Below, in pieces: positions 17,493 to 23,792 of a stretch of 64,000 nt of DNA. This DNA is from Paraburkholderia translucens (GTDB taxonomy: Bacteria > Pseudomonadota > Gammaproteobacteria > Burkholderiales > Burkholderiaceae): assembly GCF_020881035.1 (NCBI RefSeq), contig NZ_JAJITC010000001.1, forward strand, positions 372,001 through 436,000, read 5' to 3'. How positions within the stretch are numbered: position 1 is the stretch's first letter; each line of letters begins with the position of its first letter. Position numbers and translations under genes: made by a program. The notes beneath the pieces are model-generated. The model had not been told where the DNA came from. It made no database searches and saw only the letters and a program-made list of their open reading frames with translations.

Positions 17493-17885
17493 TTAAGCCT
17501 CGGCGCGTGGATTGATCGCCAGCGCCTGCGCCACGCACACGGCAGGTTTGGCCTGAATGAGTTCGACCGCGAGTCCGTCAGGCAAACGCAGCCAGTTGCG
17601 CCCCTGCTGCATGGCGGTCACGCCGAATGCTTGCGCCGCGGCTAGTGCGGCCTCGAGGTCCTCGCACATCACGCCGAGATGCGCGAGCCGGCCCTCGGGA
17701 CCTTCGTAATGGGGATCATTGATGAACTGCAGGCCGCCGAGCGTCCAGTACTGACGCGGCTCGTCGCGGGTGCCGTCGATTTCGCGCATGGTCATGCCGA
17801 GGACTTCCTCGAAGAAGCGGATATGCCAGCGGATATCCTTGACCCAGATGGCCACGTGTTCCACGTATGCTTTGGAGCCGCTCAT
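17493..17885 (-). CDS. VOC family (glyoxalase-like) protein
   Basis: A 130-residue vicinal oxygen chelate protein. It has the first beta-alpha-beta-beta-beta module VEHVAIWVKDIRWHIRFFEEVLGM with a metal-ligand His, and the second with LAHLGVMCEDLEAALAAAQAFG and a C-terminal DGLAVELIQ in which the Glu is a typical metal ligand. Members include glyoxalase I, methylmalonyl-CoA epimerase and extradiol dioxygenases; the small size and the CoA-linked neighbours favour an epimerase or isomerase over a dioxygenase. Start 17885 overlaps the upstream gene's stop by four bases (ATGA). Confidence 0.75.
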   Translation of the reverse strand: MSGSKAYVEHVAIWVKDIRWHIRFFEEVLGMTMREIDGTRDEPRQYWTLGGLQFINDPHYEGPEGRLAHLGVMCEDLEAALAAAQAFGVTAMQQGRNWLRLPDGLAVELIQAKPAVCVAQALAINPRAEA

Positions 17886-18832
17886 GCTGGGGCTCCTTCT
17901 TTCTGACGGTCCATCAGGGCACGCTCGATGCCCTTGATGCATGCGACGAGCGTCGAATTGACCGGGGTCGGGACGCCGAGGCGTTCACCCCAACGCACGA
18001 CGGCTCCGTTGATGAAGTCGATTTCGGTGACCGAGCCTTTTTCCAGGCTCTGCAGCATCGAGGTCTTGAATGCGGGCGACAGGCCTTCAGCCGCCATCGT
18101 CCAGGCTTGCTCGGCCTGGTTGATCGACAGGCGGATGCCGGCGGCCTTCGCGGCGGCCATCGCTTCTTCGATCGCCGCCAACGCGGTGGCCTTCAGTACG
18201 GCCTCTTCGTACAGTTGCCCGTACGTCAGACCGGTGATGCCGGTGATCGCGCCCGTCGCGACGTTGATCAGCAACTTGTCCCACATGGTGCCGAGGATGT
18301 TGTCGCTGACCGTGGTCGCCAGCCCCGAGCCGGTGAATGCGTCGGCGATTGCGCGGACCCGCTCGGTCGCCCGGCCGTCGAGCTCGCCGATGATCGTCAG
18401 TTTTCCGCTTACGCCCGACTGGATGTGTCCGGGCGCCTTCAGGACGCCGCCGACATAGGTTTTGCCCGCCAGAACGCGCTCCCGACCGACGATTTCGCTG
18501 AGCACGTCTTCGTGGCCGAGGCCGTTTTGCAACGACAACACCAGCGTGTCGGGTCCGACGAGGTCGAGCGCGCCGCGCATCGCCGAATCGGTGTGAAAGG
18601 ACTTGACCAGAACGATGACGAGGTCCGCCGCTCCGACTTCGGCGGGATTCATCGTGGCGCGGACTTTCACGCGGCGCGAGCCGTTGGCATCGTCGACTTG
18701 CAAGCCGTCGCGGCGCATGGACTCGACGTGCGCAGCAAAGCGGTCGACCAGCCACGTCTCATGACCACCTTCGGTCAGCGCGGAGCCGATCGCGCAACCC
18801 AACGCGCCGGCTCCCAGGAATGCGATCTTCAT
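17882..18832 (-). CDS. 2-dehydropantoate 2-reductase-like (ketopantoate reductase family)
   Basis: A 316-residue NADPH-dependent reductase of the ApbA/PanE family. The N-terminal Rossmann motif is KIAFLGAGALGCAIGSALTEGGHETWLVDR; further family marks are LVIVLVKSFHT, LSLQNGLGHED, the catalytic lysine in MWDKLLINVATGAITGITG, and SMLQSLEKGSVTEIDFINGAVVRWG. It probably reduces a 2-oxo acid to a 2-hydroxy acid. As first gene of an operon with CoA-transferase and MaoC genes it is unlikely to be the housekeeping panE for pantothenate. It begins the transcription unit; the 153-bp gap upstream carries a candidate LysR site. Confidence 0.83.
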   Translation of the reverse strand: MKIAFLGAGALGCAIGSALTEGGHETWLVDRFAAHVESMRRDGLQVDDANGSRRVKVRATMNPAEVGAADLVIVLVKSFHTDSAMRGALDLVGPDTLVLSLQNGLGHEDVLSEIVGRERVLAGKTYVGGVLKAPGHIQSGVSGKLTIIGELDGRATERVRAIADAFTGSGLATTVSDNILGTMWDKLLINVATGAITGITGLTYGQLYEEAVLKATALAAIEEAMAAAKAAGIRLSINQAEQAWTMAAEGLSPAFKTSMLQSLEKGSVTEIDFINGAVVRWGERLGVPTPVNSTLVACIKGIERALMDRQKEGAPA

Positions 18833-18906
18833 AGGTGTCTCCGTGATATGGAGTCGAAGATACGATTCCAGACTTATGCTGGCAATGCAATGAATGCAAT
18901 ACGACC

Positions 18907-18921
18907 ATTGCGTATGGCAAT
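18907..18921. promoter_or_regulatory. Candidate LysR-type binding site
   Basis: ATTGC-GTATG-GCAAT is a 15-bp palindrome containing the T-N11-A core of LysR sites. It lies about 75-90 bp upstream of the operon's first start (18832), and GCAATGCAATGAATGCAAT-like repeats follow towards the gene at 18882-18900. The LysR gene at 14006-14914 is the obvious candidate regulator; this is inferred. Confidence 0.45.
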
Positions 18922-18985
18922 GTGTTTGGCTGTCGCATCACCAGAACGATGCGCCTGCGGCTTGTTCCGGTTCCCGCCTTTCGGT

Positions 18986-19306
18986 TCAATGCATCTGCAT
19001 CTGTGGACCGCTTTGCCCCGCGTTCGCCGCCGCGCTTCTTTCCGCTCTATGCATGGCCGCCACCTTCGCTTCCGCTGCCTGAATATCGGCGGGATACGAA
19101 CCATCGTCGCCCTGCGATGGGTTGTACCCCGCCGCTTCCAGTTCCTCGAGTTCGTGCACGACCTCCGCGCGGGTGACTTGATGGGGCTCAGGCCGCGACA
19201 CGGTTTGCGCATACAGGCTCGCCGAACTCGCCATCGCCATGACACCAGCGATCGCGATCTTGCATAGCGAAAGACTCGAGTACTGACTCACCGATTCCGA
19301 TTTCAT
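18986..19306 (-). CDS. DUF4148 domain secreted protein
   Basis: A 106-residue protein with a Sec signal (CKIAIAGVMAMASSASLYAQ, cleavage near residue 34) and then the DUF4148 signature VTRAEVVHELEELEAAGYNP followed by YPADIQAAEAKVAA. The family is widespread and multi-copy in Burkholderia-group genomes; the proteins are small, periplasmic and functionally uncharacterised. ATG 19306 is preceded by AGGAG at the correct distance. A perfect 7-3-7 palindrome lies 95 bp upstream (19402-19418). It is followed by the divergent-style spacer to the ketopantoate-reductase operon on the same strand, but spacing suggests a separate unit. Confidence 0.88.
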   Translation of the reverse strand: MKSESVSQYSSLSLCKIAIAGVMAMASSASLYAQTVSRPEPHQVTRAEVVHELEELEAAGYNPSQGDDGSYPADIQAAEAKVAAMHRAERSAAANAGQSGPQMQMH

Positions 19307-19401
19307 GATGCACTCCTGTTTACCTGAAGGTGTATTTGCACACCGGCACTCGCTCTGATCGCCAGAGTTGCGCGATGTACATCAGGTAGACGCGGATTGC
19401 C

Positions 19402-19418
19402 CCCTGGATATTCCAGGG
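19402..19418. promoter_or_regulatory. Perfect palindrome upstream of DUF4148 gene
   Basis: CCCTGGA-TAT-TCCAGGG, a 17-bp perfect inverted repeat about 95 bp upstream of the DUF4148 start and 40 bp downstream of the membrane gene stop. No T-run follows on either strand, so it looks more like a protein-binding site than a terminator. Confidence 0.4.
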
Positions 19419-19457
19419 TCCTGAATCGCGCGAATTTCGCACGAGGTAGTCACGGTG

Positions 19458-20219
19458 TCACGAATTCACCGGACGCTCGCGCAATCTTCGGCGTTCGAGC
19501 ACGTTGCGCAGTTGACCTGCGACGAACGCGGCGACGATCAGAGACAGGTACAAAGCCACGAGATCATGACGCCAGGCATTGAGCGCGAGCTGATGCGCAC
19601 CCAGTTTCGGATCGGGAGCAGCGAGGATTGCGCTCTTCGCCTCGACCGTTCTCATCATCCGTGTAAAGCCTGCCGCGGATAGCAATGGCAACAGAATGAC
19701 CCACATCAACAGCACGGGCTTCAGGCGGGGCGCCCACGGCAAATGACGCAAGCGGAACCAGACTCCAAGGCACCCGTGGATCCATCCGGGCGCGAGCAGC
19801 GCGAGCTGCAAACCTTGCGTACCACTCGTGAGCAGTTGGACGACGACGCGCTCATAGTCAGGTTCGAAGCCATAGAGCGAGGATGCTAGCCGGGTCGTCA
19901 CCGCATGGCGGATCAGGAGCAGGGGCAGGCTCAGCCCCGCCCACAGACGCACCCATTCAGCCAGAGGCAATGCCCAGTGACGGCGCGCGTAAATCGTTCG
20001 CAGGGCCAACGCAAAATGAAGCGCGGCCGCACCATACAAGGCGATGGTCCCGGGTGCGCTGCGCCAGAGCCACAGCGCCAGCATCAGACCGCGCCCGGCA
20101 AGTTCGAGCGACCAGATGCCGAGCGCATGATTGAGCAGATGGAGAAAAAGATAGACCAGCAGCACCAGGCCGGAGCCGAATTGCAGCCGGCGCAGAACGG
20201 CTTGCATCGGCACCGTCAT
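19458..20219 (-). CDS. Cytochrome b-like membrane module, adenylate-cyclase-anchor type, lacking catalytic domains
   Basis: A 253-residue polytopic membrane protein with about six hydrophobic segments. The pattern RLQFGSGLVLLVYLFLHLLNHALG, ARRHWALPLAEWVRLWAGLSLPLLLIRHAVTTRLA and APGWIHGCLGVWFRLR closely recalls the N-terminal membrane anchor found in certain class III adenylate cyclases that also carry a 2Fe-2S ferredoxin domain. Conserved histidines (HLLNH, RHAV, WIHG) could ligate haem as in succinate dehydrogenase cytochrome b. Here the protein stops soon after the last membrane helix (RRRLRERPVNS) and no ferredoxin or cyclase domain follows in any frame before the DUF4148 gene. It may be a truncated gene or an independent membrane subunit. 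Start 20219 (MTVPMQAV) is uncertain; Met at 20207 is an alternative. Confidence 0.6.
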   Translation of the reverse strand: MTVPMQAVLRRLQFGSGLVLLVYLFLHLLNHALGIWSLELAGRGLMLALWLWRSAPGTIALYGAAALHFALALRTIYARRHWALPLAEWVRLWAGLSLPLLLIRHAVTTRLASSLYGFEPDYERVVVQLLTSGTQGLQLALLAPGWIHGCLGVWFRLRHLPWAPRLKPVLLMWVILLPLLSAAGFTRMMRTVEAKSAILAAPDPKLGAHQLALNAWRHDLVALYLSLIVAAFVAGQLRNVLERRRLRERPVNS

Positions 20220-20548
20220 GCGAACGTCCCGCTGGTGTCGTGCGTCGCACGAGGGCCAAACGCCGTCTTGATGACGCTCCTTCGCGATGCACGGGCCGTG
20301 CCGACGATGTTCATTGGGTCCCCCATCTGACGTCAGTCTCACCTGCAAGACCGTGCGGATGCGATGGTTATTCCCGGATTGGCATGGGCTGCGCGATCAA
20401 CCGCCGGATGCTCGCGCAGGCGATGTCGCTGAAGACGCCCGGCGGCGCTCCGCTCGATTGCGCGCCACAGTCTGCGCAGCGCCGGGGCGTTTGCATTTAC
20501 AAGACGGATACCGGGACAAGGATGGTCCGCGCAATGCGGTTGCGACAT

Positions 20549-20576
20549 TTGTTCACAATTGCTCGCCGGATAATGT
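20549..20576 (+). promoter_or_regulatory. Candidate sigma-70 promoter of a small RNA
   Basis: TTGTTC (20549-20554) and TAATGT (20571-20576) with a 16-bp spacer. It would start transcription near 20583, just before three consecutive hairpins. Confidence 0.4.
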
Positions 20577-20582
20577 CTATAG

Positions 20583-20676
20583 TGAGATAAGTCGATCACG
20601 GGTCCGATCGACCTTCCCCGACAGACAGGGAGTCTGTCTTTCAGCCCCGCTCGCTCCGCGCGTTCGGGGCTTTTTT
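20583..20676 (+). ncRNA. Candidate small RNA with three stem-loops
   Basis: A compact structured segment of about 94 bases in a 935-bp gene-free region. Hairpin 1: GTCGATC (20591-20597) pairs perfectly with GATCGAC (20606-20612), loop ACGGGTCC. A pyrimidine-rich linker CCTTCCCC follows. Hairpin 2: GACAGAC (20620-20626) pairs perfectly with GTCTGTC (20632-20638), loop AGGGA. Hairpin 3 is a terminator (20643-20671) with a T-run. A plausible promoter lies directly upstream, and no coding gene follows within 470 bp, so this is not simply the leader of a gene. I do not recognise a known RNA family. The AGGGA loop resembles a CsrA/RsmA contact site, which is speculative. Confidence 0.55.
20643..20676 (+). 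terminator. Rho-independent terminator of the small RNA
   Basis: AGCCCCG (20643-20649) pairs with CGGGGCT (20665-20671), followed by TTTTTT to 20676. This is the strongest intrinsic terminator in the window. Confidence 0.85.
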
Positions 20677-21154
20677 ATTGAGACTCGTCTATGAGGATTA
20701 AGACCGAAGCGCAATAGATGTCAAAATTTGTTATATCCGGCGCGATCTTCGGCCATAGCGAAACGTCTCAAAAAAAATATTCCCGACTCAAAAATAAAGA
20801 CTGGAACTCGCCCTGTGCCTCAGTAGTCCGAATACTGCCATGACCCGTCATGGCACCCCACTGGCGAAGCGCGCCCCGTCCGGCTCGCCGTCATCCGCTC
20901 GTAGCCTCCATCCGAAGCGAATAGGCTACGGTTCGATAGAAATTACGCTGCGACGATCGTGTTATTACAGATCGCCGCTTGCTTATCAAAGCAAATAAAT
21001 TTGAATAAGGAATTGCTGTGAAAAATCCCGCTGGTGCAATGTCGCAATCGCGGCAGTTGTTTCTTCTCCCTTTTCTTGTGCCTGGTTGCGCGAGCCACTC
21101 CGGTGTCACTGTGTCCGCGCGTTTGAACCGTTCCGAGCTGGCGGAGCGCGCAAG
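20677..21154. other. Gene-free AT-richer region with a palindrome
   Basis: No supported gene between the small RNA terminator and the antiporter. Base composition is visibly lower in GC than the genes around it. A near-continuous 20-bp palindrome is the only strong structure (listed separately). The antiporter promoter presumably lies in the last 200 bp. Confidence 0.4.
20836..20855. promoter_or_regulatory. 20-bp palindrome, candidate operator
   Basis: TGCCATGAC-CC-GTCATGGCA: nine-base arms that are perfect reverse complements around a two-base centre. It lies 300 bp upstream of the CPA1 antiporter. Without a T-run it reads as an operator. Confidence 0.4.
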
Positions 21155-22393
21155 ATGAGCGTTTTCCAGATTGCCGGTGCGGTATTCACCATCGTCGCGC
21201 TGTTCGGCGTCCTCAATTACCGGTTCATCAAATTGCCCGACACGCTTGGCATTACCGCGGTCGGGCTCGTGGTCTGCGTCGGCATTTCAGCGCTCGGCTT
21301 CTATTATCCGGCCATGGCGATCGCCGCGCGCAAGATCGTCGTGCAGATCGATTTCGCCGACATCGTGTTTCACGGCCTGCTAAGCCTGCTGCTGTTCGCC
21401 GGCGCGCTGCACGTCGATCTGTCGAAGATGCGCACGCAGCGGGGCGCGGTGCTGATGCTCGCAACGATCGGCGTATTGATCTCGATGGCGGTGGTCGGCT
21501 TCGGCATTTACCATGCGGCACAATGGCTCGGCCATCCGGTCAGCCTGCTCTGGTGTCTCGTGTTCGGCGCGCTGATCTCGCCGACCGATCCGATCGCGGT
21601 GCTGAGTGTGCTCAAGCGCGCGGCGGCGCCCGAAAGCCTCGAAACCAAGATCACTGGCGAATCGCTGTTCAACGACGGCACCGCCGTCGTCGCGTTCCTT
21701 ACGCTGGTCGGACTCGCGACCGGCGCGAACGAGTTCTCCGCCGGCGCGATCGCGCTCGATCTGCTGCGCGAAGTCGCCGGCGCGCTCGCGCTAGGCGCGG
21801 CGCTCGGCTTTGGTGCCTCGCTTCTGCTGCGAGGCATCGACAGCTATCCGGTCGAGATCCTCATCACGCTCGCGCTCGCGACCGGTGGCTATAGTCTCGC
21901 CGAAGCGCTGCACGTGTCGGCGCCGCTTGCAGTCGTGATCATGGGGCTCGTGATCGGCAATCACGGCGCGGCGACGTCGATGTCGGAAAAGACCCGTGAG
22001 CATTTGTTCAACTTCTGGGACCTGCTCGACGAACTGCTCAATCTCGTGCTGTTCGGGCTGATCGGCCTCGAGATCATTGCGCTGTCGCTGCGCGTCGAGA
22101 TCGTCTGGCTCGGGCTCGCGGCCATTCCGGTGGTGCTGTTCGCGCGCGGCGTCAGCGTCGCGATTCCGCTGCTCGCGTTGCAGAATTTCCGGCGCCTGAA
22201 CCGGCATTCGGCTGTCGTGCTGACCTGGGGCGGCCTGCGCGGCGGCATCTCGATCGCGCTCGCGCTGTCGCTGCCGGAGTTTCACGGGCGCGAAATGTTT
22301 ATCGGCGTCACCTATGTGGTCGTCGTGTTCAGCCTGCTGATTCAGGCGACGACACTCGGCCCGCTGATCCGCCGGCTCAATATCTCGGGCTGA
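21155..22393 (+). CDS. CPA1 family Na+/H+ (cation/proton) antiporter
   Basis: A 412-residue membrane protein with about twelve hydrophobic segments, of the CPA1/NhaP family. Typical stretches are GALISPTDPIAVLSVLKR (ion-binding Asp), KITGESLFNDGTAVVAF, ELLNLVLFGLIGLEI and the C-terminal LTWGGLRGGISIALALSLP, in which the conserved arginine of GGLRGG is present. It exchanges protons for Na+, K+ or Li+ at the inner membrane and helps set cytoplasmic pH. ATG 21155 follows GGAG with eight bases between; the frame opens further upstream without family similarity. It appears to be monocistronic. Confidence 0.9.
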   Translation: MSVFQIAGAVFTIVALFGVLNYRFIKLPDTLGITAVGLVVCVGISALGFYYPAMAIAARKIVVQIDFADIVFHGLLSLLLFAGALHVDLSKMRTQRGAVLMLATIGVLISMAVVGFGIYHAAQWLGHPVSLLWCLVFGALISPTDPIAVLSVLKRAAAPESLETKITGESLFNDGTAVVAFLTLVGLATGANEFSAGAIALDLLREVAGALALGAALGFGASLLLRGIDSYPVEILITLALATGGYSLAEALHVSAPLAVVIMGLVIGNHGAATSMSEKTREHLFNFWDLLDELLNLVLFGLIGLEIIALSLRVEIVWLGLAAIPVVLFARGVSVAIPLLALQNFRRLNRHSAVVLTWGGLRGGISIALALSLPEFHGREMFIGVTYVVVVFSLLIQATTLGPLIRRLNISG

Positions 22394-22655
22394 TCGTCTG
22401 CACGAAATTCGGGTTGATCGTAAAGTGGAGACCTGCGCCGATCGGCAGCAGGATCGCGCTCGCAAACGGAACATGCGCGGGAACGGCGGGCGAGCAGTTC
22501 GCCCGTCGACTCCATCAGATTTAAGCGCTTTCCGAACAGTGCCCGCCGCGGTAACGCCGCGGCACCGGGCGTTTGGCCGTCAATGCCGGTTCTCCCACAT
22601 ACCTGGCAGGCGCGGTTTGTCATCCTGTCGATTCAGGCGTTCGAAGGAGTTCGCC

Positions 22656-22934
22656 ATGTCAGTCTATGTCGATGAAGGGTTTCGGCCCTGCGTGACGGAA
22701 TGCGCGACGGTCGCGTTCCGCGTGTGCTGCGATGATCGCGCACAGATTTTCGAAGTCAGCGCCGACGCGCTGGTGGAGTTCTGCGGCGCCGCGAGCCGTC
22801 GCAAGCAGGACCTGCTGGTCGCGTTCGAGGATGCGCAGGATGAGATCCTCTCCGTTGCCGCCCAGCGATGGCAGTTCACGCCGAGCGAGCCGGTGCGGCT
22901 CGGTCTCGACGAATTCAAACTGGTCAGACATTAG
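22656..22934 (+). CDS. DUF1488-like small protein
   Basis: A 92-residue soluble protein starting at ATG 22656 after a clear AAGGAG (22644-22649). The pattern ATVAFRVCCDDRAQIFEVSADALVEFCGA, a short beta hairpin followed by the S-x-x-AL helix, is like that of DUF1488 proteins, which are common small proteins of unknown function in Burkholderia-type genomes. The second half is helical and acidic (LVAFEDAQDEILSVAAQRW). It stands 20 bp upstream of the PhnD-like gene and may be cotranscribed with it. Family assignment is tentative. Confidence 0.55.
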   Translation: MSVYVDEGFRPCVTECATVAFRVCCDDRAQIFEVSADALVEFCGAASRRKQDLLVAFEDAQDEILSVAAQRWQFTPSEPVRLGLDEFKLVRH

Positions 22935-22953
22935 GCATACTAGAAACGCCTTC

Positions 22954-23745
22954 ATGCGCTGGATCGCCGCCCTGCCGATGTACAACGTGACACCCGCACT
23001 CGGCCTCGAATGGCGCGGGTGGCTCGACGACGTGCTGCGCCGGGTCAAGCCCGCCTGCCGCATCGTCGAACCGGACGAGGAGCTGCACGGATTCTGGCGG
23101 CGCCCGAATCTGCTGATCTCGCAGACCTGCGGTTATCCGCTGACGCATGGCCTGCACAAGCAGGTCCAGTTGATCGCGACCCCCTGCTTCGATGCGCCCG
23201 GCTGCGACGGCGCACATTACTCGAGCGTACTGGTCACGCGCGCCGACGCGCGCTTCGACACGCTCGCATCGTGCCGCGGCGCGCGCGCCGCTTACAACCA
23301 GGACGATTCGAACAGCGGCATGAACGCGTTTCGGCACGCGGTCGCGCCGCTCGCGCACGCCGGCATGTTCTTCGGCGCGGTGCTGCGCACGGGCTCGCAT
23401 CTGGACTCGCTGCGCGCGGTCGCCGAGAACCGCGCGGACGTCGCCGCGATCGATTGCGTGACCTTCGCCTTCGTGAGCGACCTGCTGCCCGAACTGGCGC
23501 GGCGCGTGCGCGCGATCGGCATGACCGCCGCGTCGCCGGGCTTGCCTCTGATCGCCGCGGCCAATGTGTCGCGGGCGACGATCGCCGCGTTGCGCGACGC
23601 GCTGAACGAGACCCTCGCGAGCCGACCCGAGCGCGCAAAACGCCTGCGCTTAAGGGGCTTTTCAACGCTCCCACTGACCGACTACGCGCGCATCGACGAG
23701 CTTGAAAGGGAGGCGCGCGCCGCGGGCTACGCGCGGCTCGGCTGA
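22954..23745 (+). CDS. PhnD-like phosphate/phosphonate ABC binding protein, apparently cytoplasmic
   Basis: A 263-residue protein related to the phosphonate/phosphite-binding proteins (PhnD-like, type II periplasmic fold). It begins directly with the first strand (RWIAALPMYNVTPALG) and has no signal peptide. Family features are LLISQTCGYPLTHGL, RGARAAYNQDDSNSGMNAFRHAV (the ligand-loop) and ADVAAIDCVTFAFVSDLLPEL. There are no permease or ATPase genes nearby. Orphan PhnD-like proteins of this type are common in proteobacteria and may act as sensors or scavengers. The gene converges on the liu cluster with a 37-bp gap occupied by a tandem repeat. Confidence 0.75.
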   Translation: MRWIAALPMYNVTPALGLEWRGWLDDVLRRVKPACRIVEPDEELHGFWRRPNLLISQTCGYPLTHGLHKQVQLIATPCFDAPGCDGAHYSSVLVTRADARFDTLASCRGARAAYNQDDSNSGMNAFRHAVAPLAHAGMFFGAVLRTGSHLDSLRAVAENRADVAAIDCVTFAFVSDLLPELARRVRAIGMTAASPGLPLIAAANVSRATIAALRDALNETLASRPERAKRLRLRGFSTLPLTDYARIDELEREARAAGYARLG

Positions 23746-23756
23746 GCGGTACCGTC

Positions 23757-23792
23757 GCTCATTGACTCGCTCATCGACTCGCTCATTGACTC
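23757..23792. repeat. Three tandem 12-bp repeats at the liuD 3' end
   Basis: Units GCTCATTGACTC (23757-23768), GCTCATCGACTC (23769-23780) and GCTCATTGACTC (23781-23792) are contiguous, with one substitution in the middle unit. On the minus strand each unit reads GAGTCAATGAGC or the variant. The liuD stop (TGA, 23785-23783) lies within the first unit met by transcription, so the other two are just downstream. A repeat of 12 bp keeps frame but each unit contains a stop in the liuD frame. Confidence 0.8.

Noticed and set aside
20287..20694. Plus-strand open frame covering the small RNA candidate
   Set aside because: The frame crosses the terminator and hairpins, has no ribosome-binding site and contains no domain.
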